Part shown: one piece after another, positions 27,320 through 37,663 of the stretch
Layout: the number at the start of each line of letters is the position of its first letter
How positions within the stretch are numbered: the first letter of the stretch is position 1
Assembly: GCF_001298265.1 (NCBI RefSeq)
Contig: NZ_LGSZ01000080.1
Span: 1-64,000 of the forward strand
Reading direction: 5' to 3'
Source of the DNA: Allobosea vaviloviae
GTDB lineage: Bacteria > Pseudomonadota > Alphaproteobacteria > Rhizobiales > Beijerinckiaceae
DNA: 64,000 bases
The notes under the pieces: model-generated
Seen by the model: the letters and a program-made list of their open reading frames with translations, nothing else
The model's database searches: none
Told to the model about the DNA's origin: nothing
Translations under genes and position numbers: made by a program

Positions 27320-27928
27320 TCAGAACTTCACGGCCGGCGGCCGCTCCGCCCCCGACGTCGCCGTGAAGCTCTCCATTGCCTTGGCGCCCCAGAACAGCTT
27401 GGCCCAGATCACGCCCGGGAAGGTCCGGATCTCGGTGTTGAAATCCCGGACCGCCTGGATGTAGTCCCGCCGCGCCACGGCAACGCGGTTCTCGGTGCCT
27501 TCGAGCTGCGATTGCAGGGCGAGGAAGTTCTGGTTCGACTTGAGGTCCGGATAACGCTCGACCGTGACGAGGAGCCGCCCGAGCGCGCCGCTGAGTTGGT
27601 TCTGCGCGTCCTGGTATTCCCTGAACTTCGCGGGGTCCGTGATGGTGGAGGCATCGACCTTGACCTGGCTCGCCTTGGCGCGGGCCTCGACCACGGCGGT
27701 CAGCACCTCCCGCTCCTGCGCGGCATAGCCCTTCACCGTCTCGACGAGGTTCGGGATCAGATCGGCGCGGCGCTGGTACTGGTTTTGCACCTCGCCCCAG
27801 CTCGCCTTGGCCTTTTCCTCCAGCGTCGGGACATTGTTGACGCCGCAGCCGGCCAGCGCGAGGCCGAGCAGAGCGGACACCGCGACGAGAAAGGGTCGGC
27901 GAACGATTGTGGAAAACGCAAACGACAT
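27320..27928 (-). CDS. lemA: LemA family lipoprotein
   Basis: A 202-residue LemA protein. The N terminus is a lipoprotein signal with lipobox LAGC (C28), followed by the helical LemA core: WGEVQNQYQRRADLIPNLVETVKGYA, then LKSNQNFLALQSQLEGTENRVAVARRDY. LemA proteins are membrane-anchored four-helix bundles whose function is poorly defined and which are very often linked to TPM proteins, as here. It is the first gene of the lemA-TPM-TPM string and is divergent from ggt. Confidence 0.95.
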   Translation of the reverse strand: MSFAFSTIVRRPFLVAVSALLGLALAGCGVNNVPTLEEKAKASWGEVQNQYQRRADLIPNLVETVKGYAAQEREVLTAVVEARAKASQVKVDASTITDPAKFREYQDAQNQLSGALGRLLVTVERYPDLKSNQNFLALQSQLEGTENRVAVARRDYIQAVRDFNTEIRTFPGVIWAKLFWGAKAMESFTATSGAERPPAVKF

Positions 27929-28000
27929 GCCGGGGCCCCTTTGGCAGTGTCTCGGGAACAACGATTCGGACCTTAGCCGTCCGTGATGACCGCTCCAAGG

Positions 28001-28040
28001 CGAATGCGGCTGTGACGAATGCGGCCAGAACGAATGCGGC
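28001..28040 (+). repeat. Three 10-bp direct repeats at 15-bp spacing upstream of ggt
   Basis: CGAATGCGGC occurs at 28001-28010, 28016-28025 and 28031-28040, with different 5-base spacers (TGTGA, CAGAA). The identical units with variable spacers and fixed 15-base period look like a regulator array rather than simple slippage. It lies in the divergent region between lemA and ggt, 67 bases before the ggt start. Confidence 0.7.
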
Positions 28041-28106
28041 ATGGCGCGAACCCGCTCTTGCGATAATCTGCCGAAACGGCGTTCGCGCGGGCACGGAGAT
28101 CGGACC

Positions 28107-29855
28107 ATGCGCCTCTCATTTGGAATTCCAGCCCTCGCCTTACTGGCGCTCGCGACACTGGCCGCCCCCGTCGGCGGACAGCCTCTCGCGCCGGCCCCAG
28201 AGGCCGCCACAGGGCGCATCGCCAAGACGCATGGCACCGCCCAGCGCTTCATGGTGGCGGCCGCCAATCCGCTGGCCGCGACCGCCGGCCGCGATATCCT
28301 GCGGGCCGGCGGCAGCGCGACAGATGCGGCGATCGCGATCCAGCTCGTGCTCAATCTGGTCGAGCCACAGAGCTCCGGCATCGGCGGCGGCGCCTTCCTG
28401 CTGCATTGGGACGAGGCGGCGCGAAAGGTGACGACGCTGGACGGGCGCGAGACTGCACCAGCAGCCGCCACACCCGATCGCTTCATCGGCCCCGACGGCA
28501 AGCCGATGCGCTTCCTCGATGCGGTCCTGGGCGGGCGCTCCGTCGGCGTGCCGGGCACGCTGAAGCTGCTGGAAGAGGCGCATAAGCGCTGGGGCCGGCT
28601 GCCCTGGGCGCAGGTGATCGCGCCCGCGATCCGGCTCGCCGAGGAGGGCTTTCCCATCTCGCCGCGCCTGAACGGACTGCTCTCCGGCGAGAGGAACCTG
28701 GCGAAGGACGCCCGCGCCGCCGCTTATTTCTACGGATCGGACGGCAAGCCGAAGACGGTCGGCACGATCCTGCGCAACCCGGCCTTCGCCGCGACCCTGC
28801 GGACCATCGCCGGCAATGGCGCGCAGGCACTCTACACGGGCCCACTCGCGCAGGACATCGTCGCGACCGTCACCGGTCACGCAACCAATCCCGGCGACAT
28901 GACGCTGGCCGACCTGACCGCCTACAGGATCGAGGAGCGCGATCCGGTCTGCGGCGCCTATCGTGTCTGGCGCATCTGCGGCATGGGCCCGCCGAGCTCG
29001 GGCGCGGTCGCCGTCCAGCAGATCCTCGGCATCCTCGAAACACGCGATCTGGCGCGGATGGGTCTGGGCGCCGAGGCCGCGCACTGGTTCGCCGAGGCCG
29101 GGCGCCTCGCCTTCGCCGACCGCAATCTCTATCTCGCGGACCCCGCCTTCATCGGCATACCGCTCGGCGGACTGATCGACCGCGACTATATCCGTTCGCG
29201 GGCCGGGCTCGTCAGCCCCGACAGGTCGATGGGGCGTGCCAGGGCCGGCGAGCCGCCAAACAAGCGCGCGCAGCTGCTCGCCCCCTCCGAGGGCATCGAG
29301 AACGGCACCAGCCATATCTCCGTGATCGACGCCGCCGGCAACGCCATTTCGATGACCACGACGATCGAGGACGGCTTCGGCTCGCGGCTGATGACGGCCG
29401 GCGGCTTCCTGCTCAACAACGAGCTGACCGATTTCTCCTTCCTCCCAGAGGAGGACGGCAAGCCGGTCGCCAACCGCGTCGAGCCCCGCAAGCGCCCGCG
29501 CTCCTCGATGGCGCCGACCCTGGTGTTCGACGCTTCTGGCCGACTTTATGCCGTCGTCGGCTCGCCCGGCGGCAGCCAGATCATCGGCTTCGTCGCCAAG
29601 ACGCTGGTGGCGCTGCTCGACTGGAAGATGGACCCGCAGGCCGCCGTCGATCTCGGCAATTTCGGCAGCCGCAACGGCCCGACCGAACTGGAGAAGGGCA
29701 CCGAAGCCGAAGCCTGGAGGGCGGCGCTCGAAGCAAAGGGCCACGACGTCCGCCTGCTGGAAATGACCTCGGGCATCCAGGCGATCGTCAAGACGCCGCA
29801 GGGCTTTGCCGGCGGCGCGGACGGACGCCGGGAGGGCGTCGCCATCGGGGATTGA
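28107..29855 (+). CDS. ggt: Gamma-glutamyltransferase
   Basis: A 582-residue Ntn-hydrolase precursor that hydrolyses or transfers the gamma-glutamyl group of glutathione in the periplasm. It has a signal peptide (residues 1-24). It should self-cleave before the nucleophile T401 (ENG-TSHISVID), giving large and small subunits. The lid and active-site signature around TTTIEDGFGSRL is present, as are GGGAFLLHW and the late GSPGGSQI oxyanion motif. GGAG lies shortly before ATG 28107. Three direct repeats lie in its upstream region. Confidence 0.96.
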   Translation: MRLSFGIPALALLALATLAAPVGGQPLAPAPEAATGRIAKTHGTAQRFMVAAANPLAATAGRDILRAGGSATDAAIAIQLVLNLVEPQSSGIGGGAFLLHWDEAARKVTTLDGRETAPAAATPDRFIGPDGKPMRFLDAVLGGRSVGVPGTLKLLEEAHKRWGRLPWAQVIAPAIRLAEEGFPISPRLNGLLSGERNLAKDARAAAYFYGSDGKPKTVGTILRNPAFAATLRTIAGNGAQALYTGPLAQDIVATVTGHATNPGDMTLADLTAYRIEERDPVCGAYRVWRICGMGPPSSGAVAVQQILGILETRDLARMGLGAEAAHWFAEAGRLAFADRNLYLADPAFIGIPLGGLIDRDYIRSRAGLVSPDRSMGRARAGEPPNKRAQLLAPSEGIENGTSHISVIDAAGNAISMTTTIEDGFGSRLMTAGGFLLNNELTDFSFLPEEDGKPVANRVEPRKRPRSSMAPTLVFDASGRLYAVVGSPGGSQIIGFVAKTLVALLDWKMDPQAAVDLGNFGSRNGPTELEKGTEAEAWRAALEAKGHDVRLLEMTSGIQAIVKTPQGFAGGADGRREGVAIGD

Positions 29856-29915
29856 GGCGTCATCGCACTGTCGCATTCGCAGCGCTTCGGTTTTCGCCCA
29901 TCAGGAAAACCTCCC

Positions 29916-30608
29916 ATGCGCCATCTTCTCCTCGCCGCCCTGGCGGCAGCGTCTCTTGCCTTCTCCCCGGTTCAGGCGGGTGAAGCCAAGCCCTTCGCCA
30001 CCGCCAAGACCATCGACCTGCTCACGCTGCTGAAGCCGCCACCGGCGAATGACTCCGCCCAGACCCGCACCGAACTCGGCGAGGTGCTGACGATTCAGGT
30101 CACGCGCACTCCCGACATGGAAGCCGCCGCCCAGGCCGACGCGGTCGAGAACGTGTGGCGCTTCGCCAATGTCATGGGGCCGAACTTCAAGGCGGAGTCG
30201 CTGCCGGTCTTCTCGGCCTTCTTTGACCGGGTCGTCGAGACCGAAGGCGCCGTCGTCGACCCCGCCAAGGACAGCTGGAAGCGCCCGCGCCCGCACCAGT
30301 ACAGCCCGCTGGTCAAGCCCGTGGTGAAGATCTCGAACTCCGGCGCCTATCCGTCCGGCCACACCACGGTGGGCACGCTGATGGGCATCGTCCTGTCGAA
30401 CATGGTGCCTGAGAAGCGCGCCGAGATCATGGCCCGCGCCTGGGCCTATGGCGAGAACCGCATCATCGGCGGCATCCATTTCCGCGCCGATGTCGAAGCC
30501 GGGCGTATCGCCGGCAGCGTGATCGCCGCCAGGATCATGGAGCAGCCCGAATTCCAGAGCGAATTCGCAGCGGCCAAGGCCGAGCTGCGCAAGGTGATGG
30601 GTCTCTAG
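29916..30608 (+). CDS. Class A acid phosphatase (PAP2 superfamily)
   Basis: A 230-residue secreted phosphatase with a signal peptide (residues 1-21). The three-part phosphatase motif is complete: KDSWKRPRP, then YPSGHTT, then ENRIIGGIHFRAD with the vanadate-haloperoxidase-like histidine. These non-specific acid phosphatases (PhoC/PhoN type) release phosphate from organic esters in the periplasm. It follows ggt by 60 bases and may share its transcript. Confidence 0.92.
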   Translation: MRHLLLAALAAASLAFSPVQAGEAKPFATAKTIDLLTLLKPPPANDSAQTRTELGEVLTIQVTRTPDMEAAAQADAVENVWRFANVMGPNFKAESLPVFSAFFDRVVETEGAVVDPAKDSWKRPRPHQYSPLVKPVVKISNSGAYPSGHTTVGTLMGIVLSNMVPEKRAEIMARAWAYGENRIIGGIHFRADVEAGRIAGSVIAARIMEQPEFQSEFAAAKAELRKVMGL

Positions 30609-30624
30609 GCCTTACAAAAAGAGC

Positions 30625-31110
30625 TCAGCGAGGCGGAGCGGCTGTCCGTTCGCCGCCCGCCCCGCGTCCCGCGATCAGCCAGTAGACGAAGCCGGTCGCG
30701 GCGCCGACGAGCACGAGCGCTCCGATGATCTGAACCTCGGCACCGGTCGGCGTGCGTGACAGGCCGAGCAAGGCCAGCGGCAGCAGCGCCGCGAGCAGGC
30801 CGGTCAGGCCGCTCTGGATCAGGCCGCTGCGCAGACCAAACAGTTCCGCCCCCACCGCAACCAGCACGACCGGCGCGACGATGATCGCAAAGCCGAGCCG
30901 CCCGAGCAGGGAGACCGCCGCAACGGCGGTCGGGCCGGGGTCGACGCCTATGTCAGCCAGCCCGAACAGCGCATCCAGCAGCCGCTCGAAGCCGCCGCCG
31001 ATCAGCAGCGCGATGCCCGGCGAAACCACGCTTGCGACCATCATGGCGACCAGCCCGGCCGCCATCGCCACCATCAGCGCGAACGGAATCAGCAGGAGCC
31101 AGCGCAACAT
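30625..31110 (-). CDS. Four-helix membrane protein of unknown function
   Basis: A 161-residue protein consisting almost wholly of hydrophobic helices (about residues 4-30, 62-90, 95-115 and 125-148), with a short basic C-terminal tail. I do not recognise a family. ATG 31110 lies five bases after the rlmN stop on the same strand, so it is co-transcribed with rlmN. It is convergent with the acid phosphatase gene. Confidence 0.75.
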   Translation of the reverse strand: MLRWLLLIPFALMVAMAAGLVAMMVASVVSPGIALLIGGGFERLLDALFGLADIGVDPGPTAVAAVSLLGRLGFAIIVAPVVLVAVGAELFGLRSGLIQSGLTGLLAALLPLALLGLSRTPTGAEVQIIGALVLVGAATGFVYWLIAGRGAGGERTAAPPR

Positions 31111-31115
31111 GGCGG

Positions 31116-32339
31116 TCAGCCCGCCAGCGGCGCGTCGGACGCCTCGTCCTGGTCCAGCATCAGCCGGGCGCGGGCCGAGAGCTTCTCGGTTTCGCTCTTG
31201 AGCTGGCCGCAGGCGGCGAGGATGTCGCGCCCGCGCGGGGTGCGAACCGGCGAGGCATAGCCGGCCCTGAAGACGATCTCGGAGAAGCGTTCGATCCTGT
31301 CCCAGTCCGAGCACTCGTAGCGGGTGCCGGGCCAGGGATTGAACGGGATCAGGTTGATCTTGGCCGGGATGCCCTTGAGCAGCCGCACCAGCTCGCGCGC
31401 CTCGGAATCGCTGTCGTTCACGCCCTTGAGCATGACGTACTCGAAGGTAATGCGTTTCGCGTTCGAGACGCCCGGATAGGTCCGGCAGGCCTCGAGCAGA
31501 TCCGCGATCGGGTATTTCTTGTTCAGCGGCACCAGTTCGTTGCGCAGGTCGTCTCGCACCGCATGCAGCGAGATCGCCAGCATCGTGCTCATCTCGTGGC
31601 CCAGCGGGCCAATCTGCGGCACGACGCCGGACGTCGAGACGGTAATGCGGCGGCGCCCGAGCGACAGCCCCTCATTATCGGAGATGACGTCGATCGCATC
31701 GCGCACGCCGTCGAAATTGTAGAGCGGCTCGCCCATGCCCATGAAGACGATGTTGGAGACGAAACGCCCGCCATCCTTCGGCACGAAGGCGCCTTCCGGC
31801 GAGAGCCGATTCGGAAAATCGCCAAGCCGGTCGCGCGCCACCATCAGCTGCGCGACGATCTCCTCGGTCGTGAGATTGCGCACCAGGCGTTGCGTGCCGG
31901 TGTGGCAGAAGGTGCAGGTCAGGGTGCAGCCAACCTGGCTGGAGACGCAGAGCGTGCCGCGGTCGACTTCGGGGATATAGACGCATTCGATCTCGGCGCC
32001 GCGGTCGCGCGGACCGGTCGGGGCCATCTTGATCAGCCATTTGCGGGTGCCGTCGGTCGAGATCTGCTCGGCCGTGACCTCGGGCAGATCGAGCGTGAAG
32101 CGCTCGGCCAGCGCAGCGCGCAAACCCTTGCCGATCGTCGTCATCGCCGCGAAATCGCGCACGCCGTAGTGGTAGATCCAGTTCCAGAGCTGGCCGACGC
32201 GCATGCGCCGCTCCTTCTCGGGCACGCCGATCTCGGCCAGCGCCTCGGACAGCCCGGCGCGCGTGCGCCCGACCAGCGACAGACGCTGCAAAACGGGTTC
32301 GGCCGCTGGCGCGGCGGATTCGAGAACGGAGAGGGTCAT
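31116..32339 (-). CDS. rlmN: Dual-specificity 23S rRNA A2503 / tRNA A37 C2-methyltransferase
   Basis: A 407-residue radical SAM enzyme that methylates C2 of A2503 in 23S rRNA and A37 in some tRNAs. The cluster-binding motif is C138-x3-C142-x2-C145. FMGMGEPLYN is the SAM-binding segment, and the catalytic cysteine is in the C-terminal ILAACGQL. The extra N-terminal domain typical of RlmN is present. It lies downstream of the ialB-like gene by 239 bases on the same strand. Confidence 0.97.
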   Translation of the reverse strand: MTLSVLESAAPAAEPVLQRLSLVGRTRAGLSEALAEIGVPEKERRMRVGQLWNWIYHYGVRDFAAMTTIGKGLRAALAERFTLDLPEVTAEQISTDGTRKWLIKMAPTGPRDRGAEIECVYIPEVDRGTLCVSSQVGCTLTCTFCHTGTQRLVRNLTTEEIVAQLMVARDRLGDFPNRLSPEGAFVPKDGGRFVSNIVFMGMGEPLYNFDGVRDAIDVISDNEGLSLGRRRITVSTSGVVPQIGPLGHEMSTMLAISLHAVRDDLRNELVPLNKKYPIADLLEACRTYPGVSNAKRITFEYVMLKGVNDSDSEARELVRLLKGIPAKINLIPFNPWPGTRYECSDWDRIERFSEIVFRAGYASPVRTPRGRDILAACGQLKSETEKLSARARLMLDQDEASDAPLAG

Positions 32340-32578
32340 CGGAACTCTGGCTCGGGTCGGGCGTCAAAGGCCCGAATGGCTGCGGCTCATAGCACGAGAA
32401 CGCCCAGCCGCGAAATCACTGCTTCAAAAGCGCTGCCGCAGGGCGGTGATCGGAATTCGCCAGCGTGAGTCGGCTGGCGCGGCTTTCGAGAACCGGAGCG
32501 GAGCGGACTATGGTCCGTGAGCACCGGAAGCGCAGGAAGCCGCGTCAAACGACCGCGCTGGCGGATTCCTGCACCGCC

Positions 32579-33202
32579 CTATTTGCAGGCGTCTTCGGCG
32601 CGTTTTACGGCCTGGTTCATGCCGGCGAGCGAGTATTTGTCCGCCGTCGGGTTGCCGCGCTTCGACGTGCCCTTGATCTCGAGCGCCGAGCCCTTGCGCA
32701 GCGAATCCAGCATGCGCGGCTCCTCGGCTGGATTCTTCAGCCACATGTTCTGGCCCTTGGCGACCAGCGCGAAACGCTCCGTTCCGATGATCGCCTGATG
32801 CTCGACATCTTCCTTGAGGTCGAAATTTAAAACGAAGCTGATCTCGTTGCGCACGCCCTCGGTCGGGCGCGTAGCGACGAAGAGCAGACCTTCGACATCC
32901 TTAAGATTGGCCGGCAGCCGGCTTTCAGCCTTCGACAGGGCGTAGCAGACCTTGGCGCGGCCCTGCTGCGAGGAGAAGGCCTGCCATTTCCCGGCCGTCT
33001 CGAGCAGAATCGCCTGGCCCTGGCCGGCGGCAGCGGGGGCGGCCGCAGCAGCTGCCGCGGGACGCGCTTTCTGCTGAGCTTTCTGCTGCGCCATGGCGGC
33101 CATGGGCGACAGGGCAAGACCAGCGCAACCCGCCAGCACTGCGAGGAGAACTGTCGGGAGGGGCAAGGCGGTGACGCCGGAGCGGAAGGACGTGATGATC
33201 AT
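32579..33202 (-). CDS. Invasion-associated locus B (IalB) family protein
   Basis: A 207-residue exported protein. It has a signal peptide to about residue 38 (MAAMAQ), an alanine/proline-rich linker, and then the IalB fold: WQAFSSQQGRAKVCYALSK, with a cysteine that pairs with the late cysteine in EDAC. IalB of Bartonella is linked to erythrocyte invasion, but the family is widespread in free-living rhizobia, so no virulence role should be inferred. It commonly neighbours rlmN, as here. Confidence 0.85.
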   Translation of the reverse strand: MIITSFRSGVTALPLPTVLLAVLAGCAGLALSPMAAMAQQKAQQKARPAAAAAAAPAAAGQGQAILLETAGKWQAFSSQQGRAKVCYALSKAESRLPANLKDVEGLLFVATRPTEGVRNEISFVLNFDLKEDVEHQAIIGTERFALVAKGQNMWLKNPAEEPRMLDSLRKGSALEIKGTSKRGNPTADKYSLAGMNQAVKRAEDACK

Positions 33203-33399
33203 GGACCGCTATCAGTCATTAAAAATCTTAACACTGCCTTTACCACCCGTTGACCGGCGCGATCATGCAGACTCGCCGCATAGAGTGTCACGATCCTGGC
33301 GAAAATGCGAATGACCGCGCCTGGACGGACCCCGTTTCGCTCGCCACCGGCCCATGGCACATTCGGCCGCGTAACGAGGCTGCGGCGGATCAGACAACG

Positions 33400-34374
33400 A
33401 TGAGGGCATTGCTCTGCGAGCATCATGGGCCGGCCGAGGCGCTGGTCATCCGCGACATCCCCGAACCGCAGCCAGGGCCGGGCGAGATCGTGATCGCGGT
33501 GAAGGCTGCGGCGCTGAACTTCTTCGACACGCTGATCATCGAGAACCGGTACCAGACCAAGCCGGCCCTGCCCTTCTCGCCGTCGGCTGAATGCGCCGGG
33601 ACGGTCGCGGCCATCGGCGAGGGCGTTGCCGGCTGGCAAATCGGCGAGCGCGTCGCCGCCTGGCTTGGATACGGCGCTGCGCGCGAGAAGGTCGTCGTTG
33701 CGGCGCAGGCCGCGGTGAAGATTCCCGATGCCCTCGACGACGCCCAGGCGGCCGGCCTCTTCGTCACCTATGGCACGGCGATGCACGGGCTGATCCAGCG
33801 CGCCTCGCTGAAATCAGGCGAGACGCTCGCGATCCTGGGCGCGGCCGGCGGCGCGGGACTGGCGGCGGTCGAGATCGGGGCGCTGCTCGGCGCGCGCGTC
33901 ATCGCCTGCGCCTCCTCGGCCGACAAGCTCGCGCTCGCCCGCGAGCACGGCGCGCAGGACGAAATCGACTACTCCACGCAGGATATCCGGGCAGGCCTGC
34001 GCCGGTTGACCGAGGGACGTGGCGTCGACGTACTCTACGACACGGTGGGCGGCGATCTGGCCGAGCCGGCGGTTCGCTCGATGGCCTGGGAAGGACGCTA
34101 CCTCGTGGTCGGCTTCGCCGGCGGTTCGATCCCGAAGATCCCTCTCAACCTGCTGCTGCTGAAGGGCTGCGATCTGCGCGGCGTGTTCTGGGGCGATTTC
34201 GTGAAGCGCGAGCCGGCCGCCCAGCGCCGCAACATGGAGCGGCTGCTCGGCTGGGCCGCAGGCGGCCTGATCCGCGCCCATGTCCATGCGCAGATCCCGC
34301 TGGAGCGCTGGATTGAGGCCTACTCGCTGATCGGCGACCGCAAGGCGAAGGGCAAGGTCGTGCTGACGCTCTAG
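33400..34374 (+). CDS. NADPH:quinone oxidoreductase family protein
   Basis: A 324-residue medium-chain dehydrogenase of the zinc-free quinone-reductase group. It has the PGEIVIAVKAAALNFFDTLII opening, the GAAGGAGLAAVEIG nucleotide loop and the DVLYDTVGGDL motif, and no zinc-ligand cysteines. ATG 33400 matches family N termini; the frame stays open upstream to 33250 with no support. It is divergent from the ialB-like gene across 197 bases. Confidence 0.9.
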   Translation: MRALLCEHHGPAEALVIRDIPEPQPGPGEIVIAVKAAALNFFDTLIIENRYQTKPALPFSPSAECAGTVAAIGEGVAGWQIGERVAAWLGYGAAREKVVVAAQAAVKIPDALDDAQAAGLFVTYGTAMHGLIQRASLKSGETLAILGAAGGAGLAAVEIGALLGARVIACASSADKLALAREHGAQDEIDYSTQDIRAGLRRLTEGRGVDVLYDTVGGDLAEPAVRSMAWEGRYLVVGFAGGSIPKIPLNLLLLKGCDLRGVFWGDFVKREPAAQRRNMERLLGWAAGGLIRAHVHAQIPLERWIEAYSLIGDRKAKGKVVLTL

Positions 34375-34379
34375 AAGCC

Positions 34380-34754
34380 TCAGAGCTCCGCCATGGCCTG
34401 CCTGGCCTTCTCGCGATGCTCTGTCGTGATCGAGCCGGCGACCGCCGCCAGCGCGGCCGCAATCACCGCCGCATCGTCGGTGAAGCCGAGGAAGGGCATG
34501 ATGTCGGGAATCGCATCGATCGGCAGCACGAAATAGCCCAGGGCGGCCAGCAGCGTCAGGCGGACGCGGCGCGGCGTCGCGGGATCGCGCGTGCAGATCC
34601 ACGCCGCCAGCAGATCCTCGGCGAAGGGAATGCGCTTGGCGACGCGCTTGAGCCGGCCGAGGAACTCCGAGCCGAAGCGTGCCTCGTCGCGCAGGCTCTT
34701 GCGGATCGCCGCCATTTCTTCCTCTGTGAAACGAGAGGTGAAACCGTCGCTCAT
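34380..34754 (-). CDS. DUF1232 (YkvA-like) membrane protein
   Basis: A 124-residue protein with the DUF1232 core: RVAKRIPFAEDLLAAWIC, then the membrane segment with LPIDAIPDIMPFLGFTDDAAVI. This acidic, proline-containing stretch defines the family. The function is unknown. A strong AGGAGG-type site lies 8-9 bases before ATG 34754, which fixes the start. It is convergent with the quinone reductase gene, with six bases between stops. Confidence 0.9.
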   Translation of the reverse strand: MSDGFTSRFTEEEMAAIRKSLRDEARFGSEFLGRLKRVAKRIPFAEDLLAAWICTRDPATPRRVRLTLLAALGYFVLPIDAIPDIMPFLGFTDDAAVIAAALAAVAGSITTEHREKARQAMAEL

Positions 34755-34942
34755 GTGAGCCCCTCCTGAGGGCCATTGCTGCTGGGCCGCATGATTCCGC
34801 GATCGGAAGCCTGCCCCGCCATGTCGAAAGATGTGGCCCCGCAGGAAAGCCCGCACAAGAGCCCTGCGCATAAACCAGCTTGGAGCCGCCGGCACGGAGG
34901 CTTAAACGCGTCCATCGACCTTTCGCGATCAGGATACGCCAG

Positions 34943-35728
<786 letters not shown>

Positions 35729-35734
35729 CAGAGC

Positions 35735-36424
35735 CTATTCGGCCGCCTTCGCTGGCTTGATCTCGTGTTTCAGGATCAACGGCGTCTGCGCCAGCGCAAA
35801 CAGCATGGTCAGCGGCATCACGCCCCAGACCTTGAAGGCGACCCAGAAATCCTGGGTCTGCGTGCGCCAGACCACCTCGTTCAGCGCCGCCAGCACGAAG
35901 AAGAACAGGCCCCAGCGCAGCGTCAGCTTGCGCCAGCCCTCCTCGTCGAGCTGCAGCACCGTCTCCAGCACCAGCGCCAGCAGCGAGCGGCCGAAATACA
36001 GCCCGCCGAGCAGAACGCAGCCGAACAGCGTGTTCACGATGGTCGGCTTGACCTTGATGAAGAAGGCGTCGTCGAGCGCGATCGTCAGCCCGCCGAAGAC
36101 GCTGACCACGACAAAGTTTACGATCGCCATGCGCGGCAGATAGCCCACCAAAACGCGCGACAGCACGAGCGCAACCAGCGACGCGACCATGAAGACGCCG
36201 GTCGCGACGAAGATGCGCCGGTCGGAGGCGACGCCGAACAGCCGGTCGCCATAGGAATTAGCAAAAAAGAAGATCGCCAGCGGCCCGAATTCGAGCGCGA
36301 GCTTCAAGAGCGGATTGATCTTTGCCCCCGCAGCGACGACGGCATGCCGCTCGAACCGCTCTGGGCCGCGGTCCTTGACGGCCTGTTTGGTCGCCGTCGC
36401 GGTCTCGCTTCGGATTTCAGTCAC
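35735..36424 (-). CDS. yciB: Septation protein A / inner membrane protein YciB
   Basis: A 229-residue membrane protein with five or six helices and the IspZ/YciB hallmarks: LALEFGPLAIFFFANS, the KPTIVNTLFGCVLLGGLYFG segment and NEVVWRTQTQDFWVAFKVWG. It affects envelope integrity and septation in other bacteria. It starts with GTG 36424, which overlaps the ftsY stop (GTGA), so translation is coupled to ftsY. The N-terminal 35 residues are hydrophilic. Confidence 0.93.
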   Translation of the reverse strand: MTEIRSETATATKQAVKDRGPERFERHAVVAAGAKINPLLKLALEFGPLAIFFFANSYGDRLFGVASDRRIFVATGVFMVASLVALVLSRVLVGYLPRMAIVNFVVVSVFGGLTIALDDAFFIKVKPTIVNTLFGCVLLGGLYFGRSLLALVLETVLQLDEEGWRKLTLRWGLFFFVLAALNEVVWRTQTQDFWVAFKVWGVMPLTMLFALAQTPLILKHEIKPAKAAE

Positions 36425-37593
36425 GCCGTCTCTCCCAATCCAGATACGGCGCGGGCGAAGTCCTGAGCCGAGAACGGCTCCAGATCCTCGACGCTCTCGC
36501 CGACGCCGATGAAATGCACCGGCAGAGAAAATCTCGCAGCCAGCGCCACCAGGATGCCGCCCCGTGCCGTGCCGTCGAGCTTGGTCATCACCAGCCCGGT
36601 GACGCCGGCCGTCTCGCGGAAGGCCTCGACCTGGCTGACCGCATTCTGGCCGACGGTCGCGTCGAGCACCAGGAGCGCCGCATGGGGCGCTTCCGGATCG
36701 AGCTTGCGGATGACGCGGACCACCTTGGCGAGCTCGTCCATCAGCCCCGTCTTGTTCTGCAATCGCCCGGCCGTATCGACCAGCAGCACGTCGGTGCCGG
36801 CGGCCCTGGCTTTCTGCAGCGCCTCGAAGGCGAGCCCCGAGGCATCGGCGCCCTGGTTGCCCGAGACGACCTCGGCCCCCGTCCGCTCGCCCCAGACCTT
36901 GAGCTGCTCGATCGCCGCCGCGCGGAAGGTATCGCCTGCCGCCAGCATCACGGATTTGCCCTCGGCTCGGAACTTGGCCGCGAGCTTGCCGATCGTCGTC
37001 GTCTTGCCCGAGCCGTTGACGCCGACCATCAGGATCACGAACGGCTTTTTCGTGGCGTCGATGACGAGCGGCAGCGCCACCGGCGTCAGGATCGCCTCGA
37101 CCTCGCGCGCCAGGATCGCCTTGACCTCGGAGGGCTCGATCTGCCGGTCGTAGCGTCCGTCGCCGACAGCCTTGGCGACGCGGGCCGCAGTGGTGAGCCC
37201 TAGATCGGCCTGGATCAGAATGTCCTCGAGGTCTTCCAGCGTTGCGGCATCGAGCTTGCGCTTGGTGAAGAGGTCGGTGATGCCGGTCGTCAGCGCAGAC
37301 GAGGTCCGAGACAATCCCTCGGTCAGCCGGCGCCACCAGCTCCGCTTCGGCTCGGGCGCGGCCACAGGCGCCACGATGACCGGTGCAGCCTGGACGGGCG
37401 CGGGTTCTGGCATGGAGATCGGCAGCGGGGCGGCCTCGCCGCTCAGCAGTTCCGGCGCGATCGGCGAATCGCCGAGCGGAGCTTCGGGCGGCACGTCCGC
37501 AGGCACAGACGGCGCGGGCGTGGCAGGCTCCGGCTCGTTGCCGAACAATCTCGAAAAGAAGCCGCGCTTCTTCGGTTCGTTCTCGCTCATCAT
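36421..37593 (-). CDS. ftsY: Signal recognition particle receptor FtsY
   Basis: A 390-residue SRP receptor GTPase that docks ribosome-SRP complexes at the membrane. The acidic/proline-rich A domain (residues 1-85) precedes the N domain (RRLTEGLSRTSSALT). The G domain has G1 GVNGSGKTT, DTFRAAA, DTAGRL and TKLDGTARGG. The start may be either of the two ATGs at 37593 and 37590. It is coupled to yciB downstream and divergent from the pseudouridine synthase gene. Confidence 0.96.
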   Translation of the reverse strand: MMSENEPKKRGFFSRLFGNEPEPATPAPSVPADVPPEAPLGDSPIAPELLSGEAAPLPISMPEPAPVQAAPVIVAPVAAPEPKRSWWRRLTEGLSRTSSALTTGITDLFTKRKLDAATLEDLEDILIQADLGLTTAARVAKAVGDGRYDRQIEPSEVKAILAREVEAILTPVALPLVIDATKKPFVILMVGVNGSGKTTTIGKLAAKFRAEGKSVMLAAGDTFRAAAIEQLKVWGERTGAEVVSGNQGADASGLAFEALQKARAAGTDVLLVDTAGRLQNKTGLMDELAKVVRVIRKLDPEAPHAALLVLDATVGQNAVSQVEAFRETAGVTGLVMTKLDGTARGGILVALAARFSLPVHFIGVGESVEDLEPFSAQDFARAVSGLGETA

Positions 37594-37663
37594 TCTTCCC
37601 GTGGCCTTTGCCGCAGAACAGCTCGTGCTTGCACCGCACGGTGGCCTTCGCTAGCGCAATGCC

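Noticed and set aside
32340..32578. Short open frames in the rlmN/ialB gap (for example from 32465).
   Set aside because: They run into the ialB-like gene on the opposite strand and have no start context or family resemblance.
33214..33235. TTAA-N5-TTAA between the ialB-like and quinone reductase genes, considered as a CtrA box.
   Set aside because: Spacing is five, not seven, bases, so it does not fit the CtrA consensus.
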